A stretch of 64,000 bases of DNA from Aestuariirhabdus litorea (GCF_003864255.1 NZ_QWEZ01000002.1:868001-932000), one strand, 5' to 3'. Counted from the first letter of the stretch, positions 45,540-54,334 are shown. Numbers and translations: made by a program. The notes: generated by a model not told the origin, from the sequence alone.

Positions 45540-45872
45540 ATGAACAAGCAACCCCTAAGTCTTGAGGGCGCCACCCTGCCATTTTGGCGCTATTGCTCCG
45601 GCGAGCAGCAGGTGATCGAGTTTGATAGCACCGGCTGCGAATGCCCGCTGCCAATGATGAACGCCATGGCCGGGTTGGAGCGGATTGCCCGCACCGGTGA
45701 AACGCTGGTGATGATCAACGGCTTTGAACCCCAGGGGCTCTATGAGCGGGTGCGGGGGTGTTTTGCGTGGCGGGTTGAGGCTCTGGATGAGCGGCGGGTG
45801 ATGGTGGTCTTTACCGCTTGTGACGGTTGTGAGTCGCACGATTTCAGCGACCGCTATTGCAAGGGCGGCTGA
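45540..45872 (+). CDS. TusA/SirA-like sulfurtransferase-fold protein
   Basis: The 110-residue protein has the TusA core: IEFDSTGCECPLPMMNAM with the active-type Cys35 in the CPLP motif, and a LVMINGFEPQGLYERV strand-helix. An extra N-terminal segment and a Cys-rich end (FTACDGCESHDFSDRYC) go beyond canonical TusA (about 80 residues). It follows the cyclase by 57 bases on the same strand and is probably in the operon. Sulfur relay is the family role; a link with globin/cyclase signalling is inference. Confidence 0.75.
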   Translation: MNKQPLSLEGATLPFWRYCSGEQQVIEFDSTGCECPLPMMNAMAGLERIARTGETLVMINGFEPQGLYERVRGCFAWRVEALDERRVMVVFTACDGCESHDFSDRYCKGG

Positions 45873-46119
45873 ATTCTAGACGCCGGTTTCCCGCCCCGGC
45901 TATCCGAATCGCCCTCCTTTGATGCCCTCCCTGGGCCTCGTTGTCAGCATTCCGCCGCCAATGCTTTCGCGCCCTTTCTGGGTTTAATGTTTTGTCATCA
46001 AAGCGCTCCTTTGCGCCCTTTTTTGCTTTTTTTCCTTTGTTGACGCGGATATCTGCGCCTAACTGACATACAATAATCAAGTCAAAGGTTAGAGTTCTAA
46101 TTAATAGAGGAGCGGTGCT

Positions 46120-47748
46120 GTGACTGACAGTCGAGACCCAATGATTCCTAGCGGGGAGGTAAACCCCATCGATACCGACTACCAGGTCGGGCAGGATAAC
46201 GTCGTCGTTAATGTCGGCCCCTTCGGGCTGGATATCCATAACCGTGTGTTTGCGATCTCGGCGCTGAGCGTGATTGCCTTCGTCGTGTTAACGCTGATTT
46301 TCCACGATCAGGCGGAGCCGATGTTCAAGGGGTTGCGCGGCTGGCTGACCTCCAACCTGGACTGGTTCTTTCTCAGTGCCGGCAACATCTTTGTACTGGT
46401 CTGTCTGGGGGTGGCGCTTTCGCCGCTGGGACGGGTACGCCTGGGGGGGACCGAAGCGACACCCGACTACAGTTATCTGGGCTGGTTCTCCATGCTGTTC
46501 GCTGCGGGGATGGGGATCGGCTTGATGTTCTTCGGAGTTTCCGAACCGCTCTCCCACTTTGCCAGCTCCCTGGGGGGGACCAGCGTCGCTGACGGGGTGC
46601 GTACCGACTGGGCGCCCCTCGGTGCGGCCGCCGGAGATCAGGCCGCTGCGGCCAGCCTGGGCATGGCCGCGACCATCTTCCACTGGGCACTCCATCCCTG
46701 GGCGATCTATGCGGTACTGGCGTTAGGCCTGGCGCTGTTCTCCTTTAACAAGGGGCTGCCACTGACCATGCGCTCGGTATTTTATCCGCTGCTGGGTGAG
46801 CGTGTCTGGGGCTGGCCGGGGCATGTGATCGATATTCTGGCGGTGCTGGCGACCCTGTTTGGCCTGGCGACCTCGTTGGGGTTGGGGGCCTCGCAGGCCT
46901 CTTCCGGCTTGAACTACCTGTTCGGGCTGCCCGAAGGCACCACCACCCAGATTGTGCTGGTGGTGATCATCACCGCCATCGCGCTGATGTCGGTGCTGGC
47001 GGGTCTGGATGCCGGGGTTAAACGGCTATCGGAGATCAATATGGTGCTGGCGGCGCTGCTGCTGCTGTTCGTGGTGATCGTCGGGCCGACACTGGCGATC
47101 GTCAGCGGCTTCTTCAGCAATATGGGCAGTTACCTGACCCATCTGCCGGCGCTGTCGAATCCGTTTGGTCGTGAAGACGCCAACTTTTCCCAGGGCTGGA
47201 CCGCGTTCTACTGGGCCTGGTGGATCTCCTGGTCACCCTTTGTCGGCATGTTCATCGCGCGGGTCTCCCGCGGTCGCTCGGTGCGTGAGTTTATTGTCTC
47301 GGTGCTGTTGGTGCCGTCGATGGCCTGTGTGCTGTGGATGAGCGTGTTTGGCGGTACCGCCATCAGCCAGGTGGTCAACGATGGTTACCTGGCGGTGACC
47401 GAAGCAGCGTTGCCGTTGCAGCTGTTCACTATGCTGGATGTGCTGCCGCTGGCGCAGATCACCTCTTTCATTGCGATTATCCTGGTGGTGGTGTTCTTCA
47501 TTACCTCGTCAGACTCCGGCTCGCTGGTCATCGATGTGATCGCCGCGGGGGGCAAGGTTGACGCGCCCACTCCGCAGCGGGTGTTCTGGTGCACCTTCGA
47601 GGGGCTGGTGGCGATCGCGCTGATTCTGGGCGGTGGCCTGGTGTCGCTGCAGGCGATGGCGGTGTCCACCGGCTTACCCTTTACCCTGGTGCTGTTGATG
47701 TCCTGTGTTGCCCTGATCAAGGGGCTGGTATCGGAACCGCGGGCCTGA
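46120..47748 (+). CDS. BCCT-family betaine/carnitine/choline transporter
   Basis: The 542-residue protein has twelve expected membrane helices with family marks: GWFSMLFAAGMGIGLMFFGV in TM3, the Trp-rich WAWWISWSPFVGMFIARVSR in TM8, and FFITSSDSGSLVID in TM11. It is probably a sodium- or proton-coupled uptake system for compatible solutes or quaternary amines; the exact substrate is not evident. It starts at GTG 46120 with AGAGGAG seven bases upstream. The short C-terminus lacks the long osmosensing tail of BetP. Confidence 0.93.
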   Translation: MTDSRDPMIPSGEVNPIDTDYQVGQDNVVVNVGPFGLDIHNRVFAISALSVIAFVVLTLIFHDQAEPMFKGLRGWLTSNLDWFFLSAGNIFVLVCLGVALSPLGRVRLGGTEATPDYSYLGWFSMLFAAGMGIGLMFFGVSEPLSHFASSLGGTSVADGVRTDWAPLGAAAGDQAAAASLGMAATIFHWALHPWAIYAVLALGLALFSFNKGLPLTMRSVFYPLLGERVWGWPGHVIDILAVLATLFGLATSLGLGASQASSGLNYLFGLPEGTTTQIVLVVIITAIALMSVLAGLDAGVKRLSEINMVLAALLLLFVVIVGPTLAIVSGFFSNMGSYLTHLPALSNPFGREDANFSQGWTAFYWAWWISWSPFVGMFIARVSRGRSVREFIVSVLLVPSMACVLWMSVFGGTAISQVVNDGYLAVTEAALPLQLFTMLDVLPLAQITSFIAIILVVVFFITSSDSGSLVIDVIAAGGKVDAPTPQRVFWCTFEGLVAIALILGGGLVSLQAMAVSTGLPFTLVLLMSCVALIKGLVSEPRA

Positions 47749-47820
47749 GCTAGCCCGGGCGGCGCTGTTGCTGCAGCGGCCGCCAGATGGGTTACCATGA
47801 GTACGGTGCAAACCCTTCAT

Positions 47821-47849
47821 AACGCCCGGCACCGCGCCGGGCGTTTTGT
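47821..47849 (+). terminator. Rho-independent terminator after the BCCT transporter
   Basis: AACGCCCGGC and GCCGGGCGTT make a perfect 10-bp stem around a 5-base loop and are followed by T-rich sequence. It lies just before the DUF294 gene. Confidence 0.85.
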
Positions 47850-47870
47850 TTCTGTCACGAGATTGCTCCC

Positions 47871-49733
47871 ATGCAGCCAGAACAGCACGAATTTTTCGAA
47901 TTTCTCCAACGCCACCCGCCCTTCGATCAGCTGCCGGAGGAGAGCCTGCAGCAGGCGGCGGCGACCATTGATGTGGTCTATTTCAAGGCTGGAACATCGA
48001 TTCTGGAGTTCGGCGATCCGGTAGACGCACTGCACATCATTCGAAGCGGGGCGGTGGAGGTACTGCGTCGCAGCGGTGAGCTCTATAACCGTCTCAGTGA
48101 GGGGGGGATCTTCGGCGAGTTCGGCCTGCTGCGAGCAGGAAAGGTGCGTTTCCCGGCCCGTGCCCTCGAGGATACCCTGGTCTACCTGCTGCCCGACAGC
48201 GAGTTTCACCGTTTGTTTGAGCAGCACGACCACTTCGCCGACTTTGTCGAGGTGGAAGACCGCACCCGCCTGCGTCAGGCGGTGGCGCAGCGCGAAGATG
48301 CCAATGACCTGCTCAGTGCGCCGGTACATACGTTGCTGCACCGGGCACCGCTGGTGGTGACGGCGGATACCCCGGCGCAGGCGGTGGCGCTGCAGATGTC
48401 GGCGGAGGTGGTCTCTGCGGCGCTGGTGGTCGATAGCGAGGATGGCCGCATGCAGGGGATCTTCACCGACCGCGATATCCGTGACCGGCTGGTGTGTGAG
48501 GGGCTGCCTTACCGCTCGCCGGTCGGCTCGATCATGACGCCCAACCCCCTGTGCATCGAATCGGGGCAGTTGCTGTTTGAGGCGATGCTGACCATGCTCA
48601 AGGCCAACATCCACCATCTTCCGGTGATGAAAAAACAGAAGCCGATCGGGGTGCTGGAACTGGCCGACGTGATCCGCCACGAATCCCAGAACAGCCTGTA
48701 TCTGGTCAACAGTATCCACCGTCAGCAGAGTGTCGACGAACTGGCGGCGCTGTTGCCGGATGTGCGCGCCTGTTTCCGGCGCATGGTCAATGAGGATGCC
48801 AATTCACATATGATCGGCACTGCGCTGGCGGTGATCGGGCGCAGTTTCAAGCAGCGCCTGCTGGAGCTGGCGGAAGAGCAGCTGGGGCCGCCACCGGTTC
48901 CCTACTGTTTCCTCGCGCTGGGATCCATGGCACGGGATGACCAGACCCTGGTCACCGACCAGGACAACGCCATGATTCTCGATGATCGCTATGATCCGGC
49001 GCTGCATGAGGCCTATTTCAGTCAGCTGGCCGCCTTTGTCAGCGATGGCCTCAACCTCTGCGGTTACCCCTACTGCAGCGGCGGCATCATGGCCACCAAC
49101 CCCCAGTGGCGCAAACGGCTGAGTGAATGGCGCACCACCTTCACCCAGTGGATCGAACAGCCGACGCCGCAGTTTTTGCTCAACAGCTCGGTGTTTTTCG
49201 ATCTCAATGGTGTCTGGGGCGAGTTGCGCTGGGCGGAGGAGCTGTATGCCCTGGTCGTCAGCAAGGCGCGCCAGACACCGAGATTTTTGGCCTGTATGGC
49301 CCGTAACGCGATTCAGCGCAAACCGCCGCTGGGGTTCTTCAAGGATTTCGTGATGGAAACCGATGGGCGTCACAGTAACTCCATCAATATCAAACGGCGC
49401 GCCACGGCACCGCTGAATGACCTTATCCGCGTCCATGCGCTGGCGGTGGGATCCACCGCACTGAACCCCTTCGAGCGGCTGGATGATGTGATCGAGGCGG
49501 GTATTATGCCGCCGGGGCGGGGGCAGGACCTGCGCGATGCGCTGGAGTTTATCTCCATGGTACGCATTCGCCATCAGGCACTGGACCTGGATCTGGACAC
49601 CGAGGCCGACAACAACGTGGAGCCGGAGAACCTGTCGGAGTTCGAGCGTAAGCACCTTAAGGATGCCTTCCGGATCCTGAGCAACGCGCAAAAGTTTCTC
49701 ACCTATCGCTACACGCCCAACCGGGCCGGCTAA
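47871..49733 (+). CDS. cNMP-binding/CBS/DUF294 nucleotidyltransferase-like protein
   Basis: The 620-residue protein has a cyclic-nucleotide-binding-like domain (~10-125, GGIFGEFGLL), a CBS pair (~150-265), a DUF294 nucleotidyltransferase-like domain (~300-440, with LGSMARDDQTLVTDQDNAMIL, the GS...DxD pattern) and a DUF294 C-terminal domain (~460-600). This four-domain order is common beside DEDDh exonuclease genes, as here (3-base gap). It is likely a signalling or nucleotidyl-transfer protein whose ligands are unknown. Confidence 0.9.
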   Translation: MQPEQHEFFEFLQRHPPFDQLPEESLQQAAATIDVVYFKAGTSILEFGDPVDALHIIRSGAVEVLRRSGELYNRLSEGGIFGEFGLLRAGKVRFPARALEDTLVYLLPDSEFHRLFEQHDHFADFVEVEDRTRLRQAVAQREDANDLLSAPVHTLLHRAPLVVTADTPAQAVALQMSAEVVSAALVVDSEDGRMQGIFTDRDIRDRLVCEGLPYRSPVGSIMTPNPLCIESGQLLFEAMLTMLKANIHHLPVMKKQKPIGVLELADVIRHESQNSLYLVNSIHRQQSVDELAALLPDVRACFRRMVNEDANSHMIGTALAVIGRSFKQRLLELAEEQLGPPPVPYCFLALGSMARDDQTLVTDQDNAMILDDRYDPALHEAYFSQLAAFVSDGLNLCGYPYCSGGIMATNPQWRKRLSEWRTTFTQWIEQPTPQFLLNSSVFFDLNGVWGELRWAEELYALVVSKARQTPRFLACMARNAIQRKPPLGFFKDFVMETDGRHSNSINIKRRATAPLNDLIRVHALAVGSTALNPFERLDDVIEAGIMPPGRGQDLRDALEFISMVRIRHQALDLDLDTEADNNVEPENLSEFERKHLKDAFRILSNAQKFLTYRYTPNRAG

Positions 49734-49736
49734 GCG

Positions 49737-50477
49737 ATGTTATACCTGCCCCCAGAACCCAAGCGTGGCGGCCCTTCGCTGGAGCGAATCGATTGGTCCG
49801 CACGGTTTGAGCGCCTGGCCGCCAGCGCACAGGAGCCTCGTTTGCAGGCCTTTTATGGTGCCGGCGCAGTGCCCCTGGAGACGCCCATCGCCGAGGTTCC
49901 TCTGGTGGCCCTTGATTTCGAGACCACCGGCCTTGACCCGGTCAGGGACGGTATAGTCAGTATCGGGCTGGTGCCGTTCAGGCTCGACCGTATCCAGACC
50001 TCAAAGGCGCGTCACTGGGTGGTCAAGCCTCGCAGTCTACTGCGTGAGGAGTCCGTGGTGGTGCATGGCATTACCCATGCCGAGCTGGCCCGGGCATCGG
50101 ACCTCGACAGCCTTTGGCCCGCGCTGCTGGATGAGCTGGCCGGACGCATCGTGGTGGTCCATCACCGCCAGATCGAGCGCCAGTTTCTGGATACCGAGCT
50201 TCGGTTGAGGACCGGCGAGGGGATCGAGTTTCCGGTGATCGATACCATGGAGCTGGAGGCACGCTGGCACCGGCGCCGGCAGCCGAGCTTGCTGAGTCGG
50301 CTGCTGGGGCGCAAGCCGGCCTCGATACGCCTCGCCGACAGCCGCCCGCGCTACCACCTGCCCCAGTACCGCCAGCACAGCGCACTGAGTGACGCCCAGG
50401 CAACCGCCGAACTGCTGCTCGCCCAGATCGCCCATCACTTTACCCCCCAAACGCCGCTGTCAGAACTTTGCTGTTAG
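49737..50477 (+). CDS. DEDDh 3'-5' exonuclease (DnaQ-like)
   Basis: The 246-residue protein has ExoI LVALDFETTGLD (Asp60, Glu62), an ExoII region VVVHHRQIERQFLDTE in which a Glu rather than Asp is at the usual position, and ExoIII HSALSDAQAT (His214, Asp219). It resembles the proofreading epsilon family but stands alone beside the cNMP/CBS/DUF294 gene, whose stop lies three bases upstream, and is likely co-transcribed with it. Confidence 0.88.
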   Translation: MLYLPPEPKRGGPSLERIDWSARFERLAASAQEPRLQAFYGAGAVPLETPIAEVPLVALDFETTGLDPVRDGIVSIGLVPFRLDRIQTSKARHWVVKPRSLLREESVVVHGITHAELARASDLDSLWPALLDELAGRIVVVHHRQIERQFLDTELRLRTGEGIEFPVIDTMELEARWHRRRQPSLLSRLLGRKPASIRLADSRPRYHLPQYRQHSALSDAQATAELLLAQIAHHFTPQTPLSELCC

Positions 50478-50588
50478 TTGCTGTCAACTGGGAGGGCACA
50501 TCTCCCTCCATGCTGGCGAGCTGAAGGACGTCTTGGTGGGGCTCAGCGGGGATTCTTAAGACGGCGCTGGTCGCCCCTTAATGCACCG

Positions 50589-50700
50589 GTCGGGGTGCGT
50601 CCCGACAGGACCCCTGCCGCAAGGCAACGTTTGTAGGTCGGTCTTTAGGCTGACAATGCGCAGGGGACCTATGCCGTCGGGCTAAAGCCCGACCTGCAAC
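50589..50700. repeat. Nested REP/BIME-like palindromes
   Basis: The gap 50478-50823 has no gene. It contains a hairpin GTCGGG-N6-CCCGAC at about 50589-50606, then two inverted copies of a REP-like unit at 50631-50656 (TTGTAGGTCGGTCTTTAGG...) and 50676-50699 (GTCGGGCTAAAGCCCGAC plus CTGCAA). An outer near-inverted pair AGGACCCCTG/CAGGGGACCT (50608-50617 and 50661-50670) encloses the first copy. The pattern resembles bacterial interspersed mosaic elements. Confidence 0.7.
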
Positions 50701-50823
50701 TAATCTCCGCGGGTCACCAATATTGGACAGTATCAGTGCAGCCTTAGCCAGCATGGCTGTTGCGTCCTAAGGCCAAAAACCATCTCCCGGCCGGAGCAGC
50801 CACCAGCGCCAGGCGGCCTAAAA

Positions 50824-51606
50824 CTAGGCCGGCCCTGCCCCATGGTGATCATCGTGGGGCACCGGCGCACTCGGGTGCTTATGATCCCCCGGTTGCCCCT
50901 CCGCATGAATATGCAGGTGGGAGTGGGTGTGGACATGGGGGTGCACATGCATCACCGCCTCGCAGAGCTTGCGCTCCTTCATCAGCACCGCCCGCGTCGC
51001 CAGCCGCTCAACCACCCCAAGGTCGTGGGAGACAAACAGCATCGCCAGCGGCAGGTTCTCCAGGTGCTCCAGCAGCCGCTCCTGCGCCTTGCTGTCGAGG
51101 CCGTTGGTGGGCTCATCCATCAACAGCACCCGCGGCTCCATCGCCAGCACCCCGGCCAGCGCCACCATCCGCTTCTCGCCGCCAGAGAGCTTGTGGGTGA
51201 TGCGATCCGCCAGCCCTGCCAGCCCCAGGGTTTCGAGGGTGCGCCGGGCGATGGCGATCGCCTGCTGCGGATTGTGGCCCAGGTTGAGGGGGCCAAAGGT
51301 AACATCCTCCAGCACCGTGGGGCAGAACAGCTGGTCGTCGCTGTCCTGGAACAGCAACCCGGCGAGGGCGCGGACCTCGCGGAAATCGCTTTCCCGCACC
51401 CGCGGGCGGCCAAAGGCGATGATCTCGCCCCCGCTGGGGCGGTGCAGCCCCACCATCAGTTGCAGCAGGGTGGTCTTGCCGGCGCCGTTATCCCCCACCA
51501 GAGCGACCCGCTCGCCGGCGCTGAGGCTGAAATCGACCCGTTCCAGCACCGCCCGTTCGCCGAAGCCGAAGCTGAGCTCCCTGAGCTGTATCAAGGGTTC
51601 CGTCAT
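50824..51606 (-). CDS. nikO: Nickel ECF transporter ATPase NikO
   Basis: The 260-residue ABC ATPase has Walker A GDNGAGKTT, Q-loop LLFQDSDDQLF, signature LSGGEKRM, Walker B VLLMDEPTNGLD and switch HD. The last ~45 residues are His-rich (HVHPHVHTHSHLHIH), a metal-buffering tail typical of nickel/cobalt proteins. It ends the nikK-M-L-Q-O run; its ATG overlaps the nikQ stop (ATGA). Nickel rather than cobalt is inferred from the NikR and NikK/NikL partners. Confidence 0.93.
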   Translation of the reverse strand: MTEPLIQLRELSFGFGERAVLERVDFSLSAGERVALVGDNGAGKTTLLQLMVGLHRPSGGEIIAFGRPRVRESDFREVRALAGLLFQDSDDQLFCPTVLEDVTFGPLNLGHNPQQAIAIARRTLETLGLAGLADRITHKLSGGEKRMVALAGVLAMEPRVLLMDEPTNGLDSKAQERLLEHLENLPLAMLFVSHDLGVVERLATRAVLMKERKLCEAVMHVHPHVHTHSHLHIHAEGQPGDHKHPSAPVPHDDHHGAGPA

Positions 51607-52367
51607 TGCCATCTCTCCAGCAGTAAAAGGGCTGCCAGCCCCAGTGTGGCCAGCAGCAGGAAACGGCTGTCAGCCCCCTGCCAGCGGCTGGCGTCGACCA
51701 GCAGCAGGCGGTTGTTGAAGCCGCGGCACTTCATCGCGGCCTGGATGCGCTGGGCGCGTTCGAGGCTGCGCACCAGCAACATGCCGATCAGGTAACCGTA
51801 GCTGCGCCAGGTGTGGCCGTTGCTGGCCGGGGCGAAGGCGCGGGCGCGCATTGCCAGCCGCAGGCGCTGGTACTCAGCGAACAGCAGGTCGACGTAGCGC
51901 AGGGTAAAGAGCAGCAGGTGCACCAGTTTGTCGGGCACCCCCAGGCGTGCCAGCGCGTGGCCGAACACAATGGGTTCGAGGGTGCCGGCCAGCGTCAGCA
52001 GGGCCACCACCACAGCGTTGGCCTTGAGCAGGATCACCAGCGCCCGCTCCAGTCCGGCGCCACTGGCGGAGAGGGGGCCGAGCTGGAACAGCGGCTCACC
52101 GGGTACGCTGAAGGGCAGCATCAGTACCAGCACCAGCATAAAGCCCTCCAGCGCCAGCAGGCGTTTGAGCAGCAGGGCGGGGCGCAGCCCGCTGGCCAGG
52201 GCAAGGGCCAGGGCACCCCCCAGGGCGACCAGCAGCGTCAGCGGTTGTTGCAGGGAGACCACGGTGGCGGCAAACAGCAGCGCCAGCAGCAGGCGGGCGC
52301 GGGGGTCGAGGCGGGCCAGCCAGGGGTTGAGCTCCGCCTCGGCGCGCAGTTGCAGGCTCAGGCTCAT
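51603..52367 (-). CDS. nikQ: Nickel ECF transporter transmembrane component NikQ
   Basis: The 254-residue membrane protein of the CbiQ/EcfT family has several hydrophobic helices and the two Ala-Arg-Gly-like coupling motifs, AMRARAFAP and AMKCRGFNN, that contact the ATPase. ATG 52367 (MSLSLQ) is chosen; its position overlaps the nikL stop by four bases. Confidence 0.9.
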   Translation of the reverse strand: MSLSLQLRAEAELNPWLARLDPRARLLLALLFAATVVSLQQPLTLLVALGGALALALASGLRPALLLKRLLALEGFMLVLVLMLPFSVPGEPLFQLGPLSASGAGLERALVILLKANAVVVALLTLAGTLEPIVFGHALARLGVPDKLVHLLLFTLRYVDLLFAEYQRLRLAMRARAFAPASNGHTWRSYGYLIGMLLVRSLERAQRIQAAMKCRGFNNRLLLVDASRWQGADSRFLLLATLGLAALLLLERWQ

Positions 52368-52879
52368 GGTTGCGGCCGGCGGCTGCGCCACCAGAGCAGG
52401 GCGCCGGCGATCCCCAACAGGGTGCCCAGCCCCCCCAGGACATCGCTGAGGCGGGCACGGGCGGCGTGTTGCTGCAGCTCCAGCCGCAGGGGAGCGAGCT
52501 GGCGGGCGACGGCGCTCTCGATCTGCCGCTCCAGATCACTGGCGGCGGACCGCTGGCCCTCGGCCGGTGTCGAGGCGCCCTGCGGACTGAGTGCCCAGTG
52601 TGCGACATGGCCATCGCCGGTATCGGCCTGGATGCTCGTGCCGCCGCTTGCCAACGCCAGGCTGAATTGCCCCGTCGCGTCGCTGCGGGCCTCAGCGAGC
52701 GAGGCACCACGGGCGTCCAGCAGCCTGATGTTGGCATCACCGGCGGGGTCGCCGCCGGCAAAGTAGACATTGCCCTCGACGCGCTCCCCGGCCGCGTAGG
52801 CGAACACCTTCAGCAGGTGGGCCTGGGCGGGAAGGCTCAGCAGGCTGAGTAGCACAAAGGGGAGAAGGGGTTTAGTCAT
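52364..52879 (-). CDS. nikL: Nickel ECF transporter accessory protein NikL
   Basis: The 171-residue protein has a signal peptide (to AQA at ~20), leaving an N-terminal His (HLLKVFAY), a short beta-rich periplasmic domain, and a C-terminal membrane helix (LGTLLGIAGALLWW). This fits NikL, which together with NikM forms the nickel-binding module. The gene overlaps the end of nikM by eight bases. Confidence 0.87.
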   Translation of the reverse strand: MTKPLLPFVLLSLLSLPAQAHLLKVFAYAAGERVEGNVYFAGGDPAGDANIRLLDARGASLAEARSDATGQFSLALASGGTSIQADTGDGHVAHWALSPQGASTPAEGQRSAASDLERQIESAVARQLAPLRLELQQHAARARLSDVLGGLGTLLGIAGALLWWRSRRPQP

Positions 52880-53492
52880 GGGGGGGCCTCGGGGGCAGGA
52901 TCAGCTCCGGGGAGACCCGCAGCAGGAAGGCGACCGCGAAGCCGGTGATGGTGGCCTCGATCGCCATCAGCGGCAGGTAGGTGATGAGGATAACGCGGGC
53001 GGCGGGCAGGAAGTCGGGGCCGCTGAGGGCGAGGGAGGTGCACAGCAGGCCACCGGTCAGCAGGACGCCGCTGGCCCCGGCCAGGGCGCCGATCAGGAAC
53101 CCCTGCCGCCCCTGGGCCCGGCGTAGCCAGGGGGCTAGCAGTAGGGCGCAGAGCAGCGCCGGGGCACCGACGTTGATCAGGTTGTTGCCCAGCACCAGCA
53201 GGCCGCCGTAGCCGAAAAACACCGCTTGCAGCAGCAGAGCGATGGCGATGGTGGGCAATGCGCTCCAGCCCAGCACCAGCCCCATCAGGCCGTTGAGCAG
53301 CAGGTGTACGCTACTGGGCCCGACCGGAACGCTCAGCAGCGAACTGACAAAAAAGGCCGCCGCCAGCACCGCCGCCTGGGGGATGCGGTCGTAGTCGAGC
53401 CGGCGTACCGCCCAGGCGAGGGCAGTGGCGCTGATCAGGGCGCCGCCCATCAGCACCGGTGCGCTGAGGACTCCGTCGGGGATATGAGCGAT
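52872..53492 (-). CDS. nikM: Nickel ECF transporter substrate-binding component NikM (start codon apparently ATC)
   Basis: The CbiM/NikM-family membrane protein is about 206 residues with six hydrophobic helices and PVGPSSVHLLLNGLMG. The family needs an N-terminal (M)xHIPDG; in this frame the residues are encoded, reading ATC-GCT-CAT-ATC-CCC-GAC, so the protein would start MAHIPDGVLS only if translation begins at ATC 53492. AAGGAG lies exactly six bases before that codon, and there is no ATG, GTG, TTG, CTG or ATT in frame between it and the upstream stop. The first normal start, GTG 53456, would remove the His/Asp residues that bind nickel. Non-canonical start, base error or mutation are all possible. 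Confidence 0.8.
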   Translation of the reverse strand: MAHIPDGVLSAPVLMGGALISATALAWAVRRLDYDRIPQAAVLAAAFFVSSLLSVPVGPSSVHLLLNGLMGLVLGWSALPTIAIALLLQAVFFGYGGLLVLGNNLINVGAPALLCALLLAPWLRRAQGRQGFLIGALAGASGVLLTGGLLCTSLALSGPDFLPAARVILITYLPLMAIEATITGFAVAFLLRVSPELILPPRPPHD

Positions 53493-53554
53493 GGCGGGCT
53501 CCTTGCGATAGCGTTTTGGTTTGGGGTGGTTGGGACGGGTTCAGGGTCGGTTGG

Positions 53555-54334
53555 TCAGGGCCGAACGGGGAGCGGGTGGGCCTGCACCCAGATCACGCCC
53601 CCCTCCTCGACCCCCACCGGCTGACCATCGGGCCCCGGCAGGGGCCGGTCTGCCTCAATCAGGGCGGCAAAGCCCCACCAACCGGCGAATGGCATGCTGT
53701 AGCTGAAAGTGCCGTTGGCATCGGCCCTGAGTTGCTGGGTCACCAGGGGGTCCGGTGGTGGAGGAAGGCTACCGTCATTGAGCCACTCCACCTCGACGCG
53801 GGCAAAGGGGACCGGCTGGCCGTTTTTACGCACCACCCCGGTGAAGAGGTTCCCCTGCCAGAGGCCATAGGGGGCGACCAGGGGCTCGATCTCCACCGGA
53901 AAGCCCACCGCTTGCTCCCACCCCGGCTCGCCGGCGTAGGCGTCCACCAGTACCTTTGTGTAGTGGACGATCATCACCCCCTCGGCGGGTTCCCAGTAGG
54001 GGGCCGGTTGCAGGTAAAAGAGGTGGTCGCCGGGGCGGCGGATGGCGTATCGGCTGCGGAAGGCGCGCTGGCCGTCGACCTGGTAAGGCTCGAGACTGGG
54101 CAGCAGGTCCTCCGGGCCGGTGTCGGTCAGCACCCCGAAGCGCTCCGGCTCGGCCATCTCCATGGCGGGGCCCTGACTCATGGGGTGGGTAAAGCGCAGG
54201 TCGAGCTGCAGTTCGCGTTGGTCGGGACGCTCGACGATATCGGTGGACGGGATCAGGGTCTGGAAGTGGGCCAGGGCCGAGCCGCTCAGGAGCAGGGTGC
54301 CGAGGATGAGTCCGCGGATGAAAGGCTGTTGCAT
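53555..54334 (-). CDS. nikK: Periplasmic nickel-transport protein NikK (DUF4198)
   Basis: The 259-residue protein has a signal peptide ending ALA, leaving an N-terminal HFQTLIPS, and a DUF4198-type beta domain (LDLRFTHPMSQGPAMEM, VVRKNGQPVPFARVEVEW, ADANGTFSY). This is the layout of NikK, the extra nickel-binding subunit of NikKMLQO systems. It is the first gene after nikR and is preceded by a NikR-type operator. Confidence 0.88.
   Translation of the reverse strand: MQQPFIRGLILGTLLLSGSALAHFQTLIPSTDIVERPDQRELQLDLRFTHPMSQGPAMEMAEPERFGVLTDTGPEDLLPSLEPYQVDGQRAFRSRYAIRRPGDHLFYLQPAPYWEPAEGVMIVHYTKVLVDAYAGEPGWEQAVGFPVEIEPLVAPYGLWQGNLFTGVVRKNGQPVPFARVEVEWLNDGSLPPPPDPLVTQQLRADANGTFSYSMPFAGWWGFAALIEADRPLPGPDGQPVGVEEGGVIWVQAHPLPVRP

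Noticed and set aside
46000-46110. Possible BetI-like operator before the BCCT gene
   Set aside because: Only weak partial inverted repeats (for example GCGGATATCTGCGC); no convincing match or promoter spacing could be shown.
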